In this document: piece after piece, positions 49,196-62,126 of the stretch
Layout: every line of letters begins with the position of its first letter
Numbering within the stretch: position 1 is the stretch's first letter
DNA from: Ampullaceana balthica
Lineage: Eukaryota > Mollusca > Gastropoda > Lymnaeidae
Direction: 5' to 3'
DNA length: 64,000 bases
NCBI GenBank assembly: GCA_944989445.1
Contig: CALYLW010001029.1
Location: 390,814 to 454,813, forward strand
Notes under the pieces: model-generated
Told to the model about the DNA's origin: nothing
The model's input: only the letters and a program-made list of their open reading frames with translations
The model's database searches: none
Position numbers and translations under genes: made by a program

Positions 49196-49440
49196 TATTT
49201 GCAAAAGATAATTTTACTATACAAGTACTTTTTAAAAAAACAGCCTAAAAATAATGTAATCAAAGTCTTGATTTCTAAAATTTTCTCCATTTTGTTGATC
49301 CTATTTTGGCCAAGCTTTGACGCATCACTAATTTGATCAACTTTATAATTGTCTAGCTTTTGTATTCTACTTCGGCCCCCACGATCATGTTCCACATTGA
49401 TTCGCCTTGCAAGGCTTTTGACTGACACGTCTTGATCGAT
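49196..49440 (-). other. Candidate coding fragment, unidentified
   Basis: A minus-strand open frame reads DEIDQDVSVKSLARRINVEH, then GGRSRIQKLDNY and SDASKLGQNRINKMEKI. Its composition (charged, amphipathic, few stops on either side) is more protein-like than neighbouring ORFs. Splice sites around it are not convincing and I cannot name a family. It could be a lone exon, a processed fragment or chance. Confidence 0.2.
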
Positions 49441-49502
49441 TTCATCCCCATCTTCTCATCCCCTGTCGGATCGGTATGTCCTCATTAAGACCCCAGCGTT
49501 AA

Positions 49503-49784
49503 CCCCTTCATGACCGCGCCTGACGGTCTCCCCCCTTGTTTTGGCGGTTGCTTGTGAACGAGGCAGCCGTGGACGTGGAATGCAGGGGCACGGTCGTCGG
49601 TGTGTGTGCTCTAATGTTGTTTCTTGCGGTTGTTAGCCTACAGCTGGTAGTACAAGTAAACTGGCGTAATTCCCCAGTCCCCCCGCCCCCCCCCCTACGG
49701 CTGGACCAAGGGGACGATGGTGAACGGCGAGTGCGTCCGTGCCACAAGCGGACCGGAGGTACTTAAAGTCGCCCCGTCATTAAG
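49503..49784. mobile_element. Possible piggyBac-like MITE remnant, CpG-rich
   Basis: TTAA at 49499-49502 is followed by CCCCTTCATGACCGCGCC. The far end, read inward from 49784, is CTTAATGACGGGGCG, matching most of that arm. The outermost bases and the second TTAA are lost. The interior is CpG-rich and GC-rich, very unlike the flanks. Confidence 0.35.
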
Positions 49785-50319
49785 CGTCAGAAGCCACCAC
49801 CAGTTTTGGGGATGATTTTAATCACTGAAGCCAAATACCGCACAATTTAAAAAAATTAATAAATCCAAACTACATAGATCTATAATCATAAAATTGTGCA
49901 AGCGTTGTTGATTGATTAAACCAAAATTTAAAAAAAAACAAAAAAACCCACTTCAATTAAGAAGTATAAATTTGACAAAATGCACACCTTCACTTACAAA
50001 CATTTGATTTAAAAACAACTAAAATGTGCATCTTAAATAAGCGACTTTTTAGATCGTGTGGCTTTGAGGAGGAAAAGTTTTTATTTCTGCAACATCAACG
50101 ATGTGAGGTATGAGCCTTTACATTTTTTAACAGGTTATTTCCCTTACACTTGCATCGAGCAAGGTTATAAGCCATGCCAGACAATAAATGATTTAACAAT
50201 TAATATCTGACAAAGTTATACTTTCTCTATTTTTAAACCTGCTTGTTCTTGTCAGCATATTATGTTTAAACTATTTTAAAGTCTTGAATTTAAACAACAC
50301 CTCCTTTTTAATATCTAAC

Positions 50320-50322
<3 letters not shown>

Positions 50323-50394
<72 letters not shown>
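50323..50394. repeat. (CT)n microsatellite
   Basis: About 36 uninterrupted CT dinucleotides, followed to 50530 by a long degenerate pyrimidine tract. The ORFs on both strands here are artefacts of the repeat. Confidence 0.97.
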
Positions 50395-50398
<4 letters not shown>

Positions 50399-50999
50399 TC
50401 CCTTTCTCGCTCCCCTCTGTCGCTACGTTTCCTTCCCCACTTTCTTCATCCCAATCTCTCCCTCCCCTCTTTTTCTTTCTCCACCCCTCCCACTTTCTCT
50501 CTCTGTCTCTCCCTCTTTTTTCTCTCTTTGTGTCTATATACACCATTATGCCGAAAATCTTCATGTGTTACAGCTTTCAAGAAATGCATCATGAATTATA
50601 TTTTTTCAGTACTTTTTGAGAGAATAATTTCATTCTTTGCTGTATGCACTCATCGCTGGGAAGTTTTAATTGAATACACTGTAATGCATACATGATGTGA
50701 TAGAGAAAGTAAACAAAAGTTGGACGAATTAATGACTACTATTGAAGGTCTGTGACATTCTCTTGAAAATTTGCACACAAGAGTGGATTCACAAGGTCCT
50801 GTACAACATGTACGTGATTTCACTTTTCTTTGCCACCATTACCTTTGAGCTGATTTACTTGGTGGAACATTCTTCCGAAAAGTGTCTTTTAAAATCAACC
50901 AAATATGACATTTTTATAGGAAGAAAATTAAGGTTTAAAAGAGGATTCCAAAAGAATATTTTAAAGCAAAAGAAAATATGGTTTATAAGATGATGACAA

Positions 51000-51728
51000 A
51001 AGAAAATTTCAGAGCAAAAGAAAACTAAAGCGTTGAGGGGGAAAAAAGTTAGGACTAAAAATTAAAGTGTGTATATATTTTTTGCATTCAAAAAATTCAG
51101 AAAATTTAATAGCGATCAATGAAGTAGCAATAGGGCTCTTCGACATAACAATCTATAATATACCAGCAAGTGCAGAAGACTTATTGGTGTCCTTTCCGAA
51201 ATTAACTTCATTCTATGATGAATTATCTGTAGATGACATTTAAAAAAGAAGAAACTAAAGGCAGCTGATATGACATTTTACAGAGTCAAAGTCATTGATT
51301 GGTCAGTGTTTAGTGTTTTGAAAGTTATAGATGCATGACTGTGACTGGAATCTCTTCCAATACTCTGGCTGTCACATCAATTTTTGTATAGGCGTGGCTT
51401 CACGTGAGCAGATCTTTTCAAAAGTATGTCTTGGCGATGCGGTTATTTTATTTTTTTTTAAATTTTATTCTAAAGAATTGATTGACAGGGTTTCAGCTTT
51501 GAAAACTAGAAAAGGTAAATTTTAGGTAAAGTAAATTGTGTAAAAATAACTAACTAAACGATTTAACACTCTTCAAACACTTTTTCCTACAGAGCTTCAT
51601 TTGATTGGTTTTTGTTATTTTCATTTTTATACAAGGTGGGTGGTTATCGACAACAACAAAAAGAGTGGACGGGCTGACACCACAAGTTTGCCGCACCGGT
51701 TGACACCAACCGTATACTTACGCCACTG
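51000..51728 (+). mobile_element. Degraded hAT remnant with right terminus
   Basis: The right terminus, read inward, is CAGTGGCGTAAGTATACGGT followed by TGGTGTCA, similar to the arms of 54285-54447. About 300 bp upstream the plus strand has CHINFCIGVASREQIFSKV (about 51370-51425), resembling the hAT C-terminal dimerisation motif (VxVASxERxFSKL). The left terminus was not found. Confidence 0.4.
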
Positions 51729-53110
51729 AGTTTGATAACTGCTGTCTCCTTCCGTTAGTCATTAGTGTACATGTTTCTTCAGTGTGGTGAAGATATGGTC
51801 AAAAGTGAAAATGGTGGGTTTGCCCCGGTCGAGAATTTTGTTTTTTGTAAATGTTCAGCGGCTTTTCAGATCGAATGCTGAATTGGATGTTAGTAGGGTT
51901 GACAGAACAACCGTGCCCCCTTCTTCCTTGTGACGCTAACCTTTACTATGCCACTGAATCGACCGAAGGGATTAGTTGTAGATCGAGCGACGTTTGCAGA
52001 CGAAAACTGAGGTTTAGAATGTTAAACAGAACATTGCGTAGTGGGCAACTGAGCAGCTGCATTTACAAAAGTGGAACAATGGCGTTCTCTCATGGGGCGC
52101 AAATCCGGTCACGCCAACCAGTGGCAATGCAGCTAAGCAGGTGTGCCAAGATCATGTATCGCTGAGCTCATAATGCGTGTGTCTGGGAGCGGGAACTGGC
52201 CTGTGACTATGCTACTGGATATCAGGTCCAAGGAAGCCACAATTTATAATTAAAGGAATAGTAAAATCATTTAGCCTGATTAAAAATAAACCTTAATATG
52301 CCGAACTTGATTCATTCCATGTAAAAAAAAACTTTTTTGAAATGTGTCAATTACTTGAATAACTAATAATACCTATCCTTAAGTTATTACACCCAAGTGA
52401 TCGATAAACTGTCGCTTCTTACTTTTGTATTTCTACTCACAAAATTTTGGGATTTGTTAGATAGTTTGAATAATTTATTAATCTTGTCGCTCAGTCTAAC
52501 GTTTGTCTCGTGTGGTCACACGAAAGATGTCTGTCGTTCCGCTGAATGAAAATTATGTTAACATAGCATCCGATTAGTTCAGTTAATCCAGTAAATGGGA
52601 AGGTGCACTGCAATGGTCGCTGTGGAACTTTAAGGGTTACAAAAAAACGGCAAACGTGTACAAAAACTTAACAACTTTGTCTATATTTTGGAGATTCGAA
52701 TTTTAAAATACTAAAATAGTAGCGTATAAAAATAAAACAAACTTTTAAAAAAGTCTGCGAAAAATATTATTTTAAAAAATAAATAAATTAAAACATTTTA
52801 ACTGGTTTTATATTCTTATCGAATCTTTGGACAACACCAAGTTGTCCTAAATGGAATTTACATGTTTTAAAGTCTTTTTGCGCTGGCATCGCATTTTATT
52901 ACTATTTATTTACATTATTTGTGGATACTCTAGTCCTTGTCACTGAGTCTTGACAGAAAGTCCTTTTCTTGTTGTATGATGAACTCTAATTGAAGGTTTA
53001 TAATTATGATATCTATCTTAAAATGTGAGAAGTCTGCCACACTACGACCATAAGAAAACAGGTCGAATTATTTGGATAGGGTCACAGAAATTCATTTGCA
53101 ACGTGTAGGA

Positions 53111-53298
53111 CAGTGATGGCGAACCTATGACAAAACGTGCCACCGTCGGCACGCAGAGCCTTATCAGCCGGCACGCCAAAAAATATATTTATTACTCAAA
53201 CCAATTTGCTGTCACTTTATGTTGGCGAGTTGCTAATTGCTATAAGTGAGTTTTGATTGAATTTTGTGCACGTGGCCCCCAAATGTTTGCCATCACGG
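53111..53298. mobile_element. 188-bp hAT MITE with perfect 8-bp duplication
   Basis: The left end is CAGTGATGGCGAACCTATG and the right end ATGTTTGCCATCACGG, flanked on both sides by GTGTAGGA. It has no coding capacity. The last two bases of the right terminus have diverged from the expected CTG. Confidence 0.88.
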
Positions 53299-54284
53299 GT
53301 GTAGGATGAACAGAGAACAGCAATCGAATTTTTTAGATATAACTGTTACTCTCATGCTATTTTTGGACAGGGCGTTAAAGACGCAGTCATAAATAGGAAT
53401 TAATCCATTGTCTTTGACATAAGCAGAACTTCACCCGGTCATCAAGCTGAGTGTTCTGCAAGTTACCATCGAAGCGCTTACCTATCGATTGTTTCAAGTG
53501 GAATGGTGGGGGTGGGGAGGAGGTGGAAATCCTGGAAATTCTCGGGGATTTCTGATGACGAATCGCCTACATTCCTGGCAGGAAAGGAATATTTTCCATT
53601 AGTTTTTAGCTATTAACTAGTCAATTCATCCAACAACGACTGCTGCATTCTACACAATTCTTCGTTTCACCTTACGTCTAACTCTTACGGCTTTATACCA
53701 CGCTGGCTAAATAAACAATTAGAAAACAACACTCTCCCATACCGATTTTGTAAAAAAAATATAGAGGTCAATATCATACGAGACACGAAGATTTTCTGAA
53801 CGCACAAGCTAATCAAATTATAAGTGAAGCAATTTAGCTGATTCCTATATTTATGTTTAACTTCAGCTGAAGATTTTTTAAAATATAACTTAAATGCTTT
53901 GGCCCCTCTACGAGTGGTAACAACGGCACGCAAGAGTTGTGTGTGTTTTGGTGGGGGGGGGGCGGGGGTAAATCTTGCCGCATCTTTGGTATGGCTAATT
54001 TTTTTGTACCCTCATTGTACACAAATATCTCTTAAAATTTGTGTTTAGTTTGTTGTTTCCCCCCTACGCAAAGCTATACGATAATCGAGCAATTTAATAT
54101 ACAGGAGGGTGGATGACAGGACATCATTTCACATGTCCTGCTGGTTTCAATGAGGCGAAAACAATGCGTTGCGGTACCGGTACCACAGTGGGAGTAGGTA
54201 TTAATCACATATTGTCAATCCCTCTCCCGGACACTATTTGTATGTGAGGTATTGACAGACTGACTTGGTTGTCATCAACATAGT

Positions 54285-54447
54285 CAGAGGCGTCACTAGG
54301 GGGTGCGGGGGTGACACCATCACAACGGGGTGCATGTCACAAAAATGTTAAGTTCTTTATGTTTCCGTGTTTGCCACTGCAAGACTCGGAGGAGGGGTCT
54401 ATGGGGTAAGTCGTGAGTGGGTGACACCAACCCTAGTGACGCCTCTG
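54285..54447. mobile_element. 163-bp hAT MITE
   Basis: The termini CAGAGGCGTCACTAGGG and CCCTAGTGACGCCTCTG are perfect 17-bp inverted repeats. The flanks are AACATAGT and AACATAAT, an 8-bp duplication with one mismatch. The arms (GGTTGGTGTCACC) relate it to the terminus at 51728. Confidence 0.88.
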
Positions 54448-54991
54448 AACATAATTTCACCGTAATCTCGTCTGTCTGCGTTGCGCACAGCTCATCGTGC
54501 CGTTCACATGGTAACTTTCATTGGTCACGGCGTATGCGAGATGAGATCTGCCGCTAAAGATGCATGTAGTCGTGTCATGTTTGTGTGTATATGTTTATGT
54601 CCTCGGGTTTTATCATGCTGAACCTCCTCTACCCAGCTCAAATCAACACGGGCGGCAAAAGGAGACTCCTAGCAACATTAGCAATTAATTTTGCAATATA
54701 ATTATCTACAAATCGTACGTCATAGTTTCAGTTCTTTATAAATAAAACGATGGAAGGCAACGGTTATACATGTTTTAAATTTTTGTTAACGCAAGCGACT
54801 CAAGGTATGACCTTATAGCAGTGACTGTTACAAGACTTCCAGGCAGCCCCATTATTTAAAATAAATAATCGAATATTTTCAGTTTCAATATTTTGTGTTT
54901 AGGAATGAAGCTTGAAAACCTTTGCCCAGGTACACATCACATATGCAAATTACCTGAATCTCATGTAAGCCAAATCATTTTGCAGTGCTGT

Positions 54992-56160
54992 TCATATGTC
55001 AGGATCCGATGTCTCTGATATGTCAGGATCCTATGTCTCTGATATGTCATGGATCCTATGTCTCTGATATGTCAGCATCCCATGTCTCTGATATGTCAGG
55101 ATCCTATGTCTCTGATATGTCAGCATCCCATGTCTCTGATATGTCATGGATCCTATGTCTCTGATATGTCAGCATCCCATGTCTCTGATATGTCAGGATC
55201 CTATGTCTCTGATATGTCAGCATCCCATGTTTCTGATATGTCAGCATCCCATGTCTCTGATATGTCAGGATCCCATGTCTCTGGTAAGTCAGGATCCTAT
55301 GTCTCTGATATGTCAGGATCCCATGTCTCTGGTAAGTCAGGATCATATGTCTCTGATATGTCAGGATCCTATGTCTCTGATATGTCAGGATCCCATGTCT
55401 CTGGTAAGTCAGGATCATATGTCTCTGATATGTCAGGATCCTATGTCTCTGATATGTCAGGATCCTATGTCTCTGAAATGTCAGGATCCTATGTCTCTGA
55501 TATGTCAGGATCCTATGTCTCTGGTATGTCAGGATCCTATGTCTCTGATATGTCATGGATCCTATGTCTCTGATATGTCAGGATCCTATGTCTCTGATAT
55601 GTCAGGATCCTATGTCTCTGATATGTCAGGATCCTATGTCTCTGATATGTCAGGATCCTATGTCTCTGATATGTCAGGATCCTATGTCTCTGATATGTCA
55701 GGATCCTATGTCTCTGATATGTCAGGATCGTATGTCTCTGATATGTCAGGATCCTATGTCTCTGATATGTCAGGATCCTATGTCTCTGATATGTCAGGAT
55801 CCTATGTCTCTGATATGTCAGGATCCTATGTCTCTGATATGTCAGGATCCTATGTCTCTGATATGTCAGGATCCTATGTCTCTGATATGTCAGGATCCTA
55901 TGTCTCTGATATGTCAGGATCCTATGTCTATGGTATGTCATGGATCCTATGTCTCTGATATGTCAGGATCCTATGTCTCTGATATGTCAGGATCCCATGT
56001 CTCTGGTAAGTCAGGATCCCATGCCTATGGTATGTCATGGATCCTATGTCTCTGATATGTCAGGATCCTATTTCTCTGATATGTCAGGATCCTATGTCTC
56101 TGATATGTCAGGATCCTATTTCACTGATATGTCAGGATCCCATGTCTCTGATATGATAGC
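54992..56160. repeat. 24-bp minisatellite, about 48 units
   Basis: The consensus unit is ATGTCAGGATCC followed by TATGTCTCTGAT. Because 24 is a multiple of three and the unit lacks stops in several frames, long ORFs appear on both strands (SGSYVSDM, DPMSLICQ, RHRILTYQ repeats); I treat these as artefacts. Variant units (GCATCC, CCCATG, GGTAAG) dominate before 55540, while the block 55560-55925 is nearly homogeneous. A 25-bp variant with TCATGGATCC recurs at about 55046, 55144, 55552, 55937 and 56035. Each standard unit has a GGATCC site. Degenerate units trail to about 56400. Confidence 0.97.
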
Positions 56161-56399
56161 ATATAATATATATGATTTTTGGGGATCCGATGGCTCTGAA
56201 ATGTTAGTATCCCTATTTCTGATACTTTACAACCCTTAGTCTTTGATTTATTAACATAAGTCTCATATATCTGGTATGTGAGCATCCCCTATTTGTATAT
56301 ATGTATTATACCAATACTCTGACATTCTAGGATCCCCTAACACTGATTTGTTAGGATCCCTTCCCTGTGATATCTCACATCCAATCCTCTACAGCGCCT

Positions 56400-59300
56400 A
56401 CTGATCCCCACTCTATGATTAACGTTACTCTCCAACCCCCTTGTATTTATAATCCTAATCTCACGACATGCTTGTTGACATGGGAAGCGTCCTTGACCCT
56501 CATATCAGATTATCCTGATAATGTTACGCGACTCCTATTTGACCACGTTTGATCACACTCCAGCGATAGTCCTCGCCAGGGGTCGCACGTTGCTGTCTTT
56601 AATCTTAACGTCCTGACATTAAGTATCGAGACTTGGCGTCTTGCCCTTTAGCATGGACATGCAAAACAATGGCAGTGAGTGCATATTTCGAATTTCCCTC
56701 CTTTATTTAAAAATCTCCTATAAGTGCAACTTCATACGATACAATGTAACTACACATTATAATTACACTTTAACGTTAGAATTTAAATTACAAATTATAA
56801 GTTACGCTTGAATTCAAATTACACATTAACTTAAAACTTTACGACTAGAGGTTAAATTTGAGCACAATATCGAAGGGTGTGTAATGGACTAATTGTGTAT
56901 TCAAACAAATCTCTGAACAACATTGTTATCAGTATCAGCTGTGTCCTTGCAACCAACAACATGGCGATCGATGTTCTTCCAGTGTTGTTGTAGTCAGGGG
57001 ATTCCCCTTAAATTTTCATCGCATGGCCTTTGTGTTGTTGGGCCACCTGTGCTTCGAGGCACTAGGACAGGTGACTCATGGCTCTGACATCGGGAGGAAG
57101 TGAAAGGGAGAGCGGGGGGGGGGAGGGGATGATGTGAGTTAAATTTTATAAAGATGTTATCAAAGCACACAAAGAAATAAAGAAAACAGTTCCGACTTAA
57201 TGAACGTTAAATTAATTAACGCGGTCTTTTTGAAATTTCCAGTGTCATTTCTACCGAACAGTAAAATAATTGTTTTTAAAAGTTGATAAATAAATGCAAT
57301 ACTTAAATAATGATAGCTAAACACCTAAATCGACACACATTATGAGGAGAAACATAGGAATAGTCTAATATAATTCAAAGTTTTCATTTATATTAACAAG
57401 CGTTTAATGAAAAGCTGAACATTCTTAACATCGCTGTGGGAAATTCCTGACTTCGAACAACTTGGCATAAACGAAGCATTTTAAGGGGAAGCCGTTGTGA
57501 CCCAGGCCTCACACTTTATTTCAGAATACAAATATCTTATAAGGCTTTTTATGTAATTGGCGCAGGAACAAACATGTATTTCCAATTTTAAGAAAGCTAC
57601 ATTTTTGTTTTATATGTTAAATCCCTACTTTGGGATGCCTTTTAATTTAATAATACTTTATTCTAATCGACAGTCCATTACTTACACGGGCCAGGGAAAA
57701 GAAGATGAATCAAATCAGATTCAGATTAACTGAATTGGTTTACTGATTAATTGTGTTTTATTTGTTATTCTTTTCTTTAGAAAATAGCGGAAAAAAAGAA
57801 AAGGCTGTGTTACTTGGTAGCCTATCTTTGAAACTTCTAACGAATTCGCAATCAATCGAATCAGTTAGCAAATAAAAGAAAACACGTCCGGATATCTTTG
57901 AGTGAAGAAAATGATAAGCATTGTCCCTGAATCCGCAGTGGACAGTGGAAACTATGGAGGCAGGAAAGAGGTCGAGGCGAGTCCCCGGCCCTAGGACAAC
58001 CGTGAGAGCCGGGCCACGCACGACAGTATTGATCAGCGATCGTCTGCTTCTCCCCCAGGTGAACGTGCGAGTGACGCGCTGTGTCCCCGTGACGAGAGGG
58101 GAAACGATGTGCAGTGGTTGGCTCAAAAACCAGAGGACAGGGCCGAGTGCCGAGGAGAAAGAGTTTTGATCACAACATTCTAGGCCTTTTGTCTCACGGT
58201 CAGAGAGCTTGTGGGCTTTCAAGAAGCATTCAGCAACGTAACACATGTGTTATCTCAACGGGGACGGATGTTTTCCTACTCGGATTTTTACAGCCCCCCT
58301 GTTTGGGTTTCAGTGTTTTGATTGGGATTCTATCGGACAACATTAGCAGACGACGTGGTCGATCCATTGGCCGGCTCACACGGCACGGGAAACTATAGTA
58401 AAAGTAAAGCAGGGAGAAACGTTACGATTATTGTCGGGTGTGGCCCAGGTGAGTAGATACACTCTTGTTGATAATGTTAACATTCGCTGTTTGATGTTGA
58501 TTGAAATACTCAAATATTTTTTTAACAACATATAGAAAATACTGATCTTAATTTGTCCCATTACTACCATTGCCATTACCATTCGATTTCGATCATACCT
58601 GACCTTTTTATCAATTGTTAGTGTGCTGTTTAATATATAAATATATATTTTGAGCCCCTCTAACAAATGGGTGAATGTTTAAGTCGTTTATGAAAGTGAA
58701 TGACTGAGCCCTATTGGATTTATTTAAAGCCTATTGACTATTGAATAGTTTTAGCACTCGTAGGAGTCATATTATGAATCGATCAATTGGGATGATTCAG
58801 TTGGTTGGTATTTCTCCAGATAAGATACGAAGTTTCATTGACATGTGGCCCTTGGTTTAAGTAATGATTTTTTTTATTGACACCTGTCTATAATGGACAT
58901 AAACATATGCTGTTAGTGATAAATAATGACAACTCGTTTTTTTCTAGTGTCGGCTTCACCGTGGTTGATTTGTCTTGAAATTTACATAAACAAACGGCCG
59001 TTCCTAAAATAAAAATGCAAAATAAATAAATATTTATATTTATCCCTCGTTTTATTTTTGACCGAGTCGAACGGACGTAACAGTAAACAATAGTAAACAA
59101 ACATCTTTCAAGTTGATACAATTATAAATGTCGCAGTTGTTGCCCCCACCCCCGCAATATTGAATACCCCCCCCCCACACACACTTTTTTTTCAATCCAC
59201 AGGACAACTGTTTCTAACACACGACATATTTGATGAGTCTAGCTAGGTTTATAAATGTATATAAGACTATTTGTGTTTACGATATGTATATGTGCTAAAC

Positions 59301-59599
59301 TTAGCTTTAATATTGTTAACTTGCCTTGCTTCAGTGGCATCATTAATTTCTCTTCGTGATTAATTGATTCTTTTAAAATTAATTAAAAGATTAATTTTTT
59401 TTTAAAAATCATAAATAACAGTCCAAATGAAAACTCTCGTACCCCGTTCATTGGCTGTGACACTGTGAGACATAAAGGCTGATGTGTACTGGAGCTAGTT
59501 TATTTTTTTCTCCCTTTTAATGAACATAAAAAATGAATTAAAGACATTCACCTTCTTGTTATCCGTGGCTGTTCGCTACAGTCAATCTCGCCACCTAAA
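56400..59599. other. Unannotated stretch with a GC-rich patch
   Basis: 57900-58450 is more GC- and CpG-rich than its surroundings and ends at a consensus donor CAG|GTGAGT (58448/58449), so it may be a 5' non-coding exon of a plus-strand gene running out of the window. The 162-codon minus ORF here (58246-57758) has no domain I recognise. The rest is AT-rich without features. Confidence 0.3.
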
Positions 59600-59745
59600 G
59601 GGTCGTCCATAAATGATTTCATGCGATTTTGGACCCTTCCGCCCCTCGTCATACTTCGTCAATTCCCCTCCAATATGACGTCACAAAGCTTTGTCACCAC
59701 CCCCCCCCCAAATGCCGTATTTTCTATTTGAAAATTAGTAGGTTT
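59600..59745. repeat. Truncated GGGGCCGTCC-family end
   Basis: Begins AGGGTCGTCCATAAATGA and continues with a C-rich subterminal block, GACGTCACAAAGCTTTGTCA and TATTTTCTATTTGAAAAT, in the order seen in the left arm of 38407-40095. The right part is missing. Confidence 0.65.
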
Positions 59746-60569
59746 CAAATTACTGACACAAATTATTAAGACTTATATTCAGTTGATTTTTGCTGAACGG
59801 CCGAACCGAAGATCTGCTTGTATGTCAGTTTAAATTTGTTTTCAATTTGTCTTAGTGTGTCGACCTAAAACTTTCTGCTTCTGCCTGTAGTCGATAAACA
59901 TTACAGTCGTGACAGATGTAATGTTGTGGCTAAAGGTTGTTGAACTATCAACTCCTACTAAAGCTGCTCTCAAAACTCGGGAACTGATCAAAACTTGATC
60001 TCAGCACGGCCGCCTGATCTATAGACAGGCCTATTTATAGTTGAACGTTGATGACTGTTCACGTGACTAAATCAGTGGCGTAGCTAGGGGGTGCAGGGGG
60101 GGCATATGTCCCCTGGGCGCCACGATTGGGGGCGCCAAAATGATTATTAAAATTAATTATTTAAATTTATTTCGATGTAAACTAATGTATTTCAAATACT
60201 TTTGCAAGATTGAATTTTGGAGCTCCACAAATATCTGCTTTACAAACCAGTTGGCAAGCATGATTTTTGGCGCCCCCATTGTGCATTAAGGGGCGCCAAG
60301 TGAATTTTCAAACTAAAAAAGTAACCATTAAATAATAATTTTTAGGTTTTGTTCAGATACATTCCAAAGACGCAGCAAACCTTGAAAGGGTTATCGTAGA
60401 GAAACTGGATTATGATAAATACTTCTAGCCGACTGTCGGTCACAATAACATAACCAATGCTGATGTAATGACTGGGCATATATCCGGCCTTCAACAGCGA
60501 ATATGTGCCCAGAAATCACAGAGCATTGTTTGAAAATGGTTACAACAACAGCTTAAACTCAGCTAAACA

Positions 60570-61409
60570 TAGGGTTGCCAGACGTCCGGCAGAATGAGAA
60601 CATGTCCTCCTTTTTAGCTCAATGTTTTCCGCCCGCCAGGCAAAGCTAAAATCGTTTAAAATGTCGGGCTTTTCTTACATTTTATATTATAATTTTTGTT
60701 TATCATTTTTACAACTATTACATCGTATGTTTACTTTAAATAAAAATAGATTATGGCTATTTAAAAAAAAATAGAAATCTAGACAAGGACGAAAAAATCT
60801 AGACAAGGACGAAAAAATCTAGTTCTAGGTTTAAAAATATCGAGGCCATTGAAAATGAAATGGAAGAAACAGCATTATTGGAGGTTATGAGCCGTCTTCA
60901 AACAACCTTGTATGTTTTGAAAAATAGATTGGAGGAGACATTTATTTCGCTGAAAGTAAAGGAGATGTTGAGAAAACTTAAGGAAAGTGGTCAAGAAGAA
61001 CAGCTTGACAGATGTTAAGTTGTTGTATGAAGCATGCCTAAGTTACTTACATAAGTGGATGAAAACCTTTAAGAAATTTCAATGCTTTAATTGGATGTAC
61101 TTAGATAATATCAAAGAATGTAAACTTGATGACCTTTTGGCGTGTATATTGTATTTGAAAGAGAAGTGTATTGTTGATGATTTGCAATTGTTTGACCAAT
61201 AGAGCAATCTTAAATCATGTGTACAAGACAAAATTGAACAGTATTTTTAAGACTCTTGCATGAATAGTGGCATTTATTACAATAAAATTGTACTGACTTT
61301 AAGTTTAATCCGGGACGACTCAAATGAAATATTCAAAATGTCCTCCTTTGTCGTTCTCCTTGTTGTTTTATTATGCCCTCCTTTTGGTGTCCATTATCTG
61401 GCAGCCCTA
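60570..61409 (+). mobile_element. 840-bp hAT element nested inside the 60073 element
   Basis: The termini are TAGGGTTGCCAGACGTCC and, from the right, TAGGGCTGCCAGATAATGG, flanked on both sides by a perfect GCTAAACA duplication. The plus strand carries remains of a different hAT transposase: LYVLKNRLEETFISLKVKE (about 60908-60965), then in another frame LLYEACLSYLHKWMKTFKKF (about 61020-61080). The middle and C-terminal parts are deleted. Confidence 0.88.
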
Positions 61410-61763
61410 GCTAAACAGGATCCGGTTGTAATCACGTTTTTTTAAACAGTTGAAAGTATATATTTGTTTTTCTCTCGTTCAACAATTCATTGGGAAGAAT
61501 TAAAAATAATTAATGGTGCCAATTACAGTGAAGAGGGAGTCTAAAACATGCTGGAATGCACGATCAGAAGCTGTTAAAGCTATTTATGAATGACTATATG
61601 AACTAGTAGGGCTGTTGGAAAAATTATCAGAAGATGCAACTACGACGCCTGACAACAGAAGTGATGCAGAAACTTTTCTGGCAGGTATATTAAACTTAAA
61701 TTTCCTAGTTTCGATAAATTTCTGGAACATCATACTTTGGAAAATTGATCGTGTCCAGAAACG

Positions 61764-62126
61764 TTGCAGATCAACTATGAATTTCAAGCATCTGATCTTG
61801 AATCGCTAGTGCACGAACTTGTCAACATTCGTGATAATTTTAGCATAGTTGCGATAGACAATGGAAAAACAAGATCCACAACTTGGAGAATCGAGGTTGA
61901 CAGAAGGATTAGACGACATCGGAGGATAGCTGCAGAATTAGCAAGTGATAATGGACTTTCAGCAGAAAAAGAAATTGCACGTGTTATGAACAGCGTAATT
62001 GATAGACAGGAGATATCAATACGGTTTTTACGTCTAAGAAACCTAAACACCAAATTTGGATTTTTAATAAAGTCAAAACTATTCTCACTGAGACAAGTGT
62101 CGATACATTTCCTCAAAATTGCTTAA
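61764..62126 (+). pseudogene. hAT transposase fragment (120-codon ORF)
   Basis: This is the longest surviving open frame of the hAT transposase in the 60073-62763 element. It contains HELVNIRDNF, TRSTTWRIEVDRRIRRHRR and ISIRFLRLRNL, corresponding to the region between the catalytic core and the C-terminal dimerisation domain of ZMYM1-like hAT proteins. Coding continues in other frames on both sides, so it is not a separate gene. Confidence 0.6.

Noticed and set aside
50271..50619. RE-rich and SL-rich ORFs on opposite strands
   Set aside because: They are translations of the (CT)n microsatellite and its pyrimidine-rich flank.
55049..56055. Long ORFs encoding SGSYVSDM, DPMSLICQ or RHRILTYQ repeats
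   Set aside because: All are alternative frames of the same stop-free 24-bp minisatellite unit, on both strands, with no splice signals or protein-like composition.
57758..58246. 162-codon minus-strand ORF
   Set aside because: No domain, signal or family resemblance; the longer GC content makes open frames more likely by chance. Kept only as part of a possible non-coding exon region.
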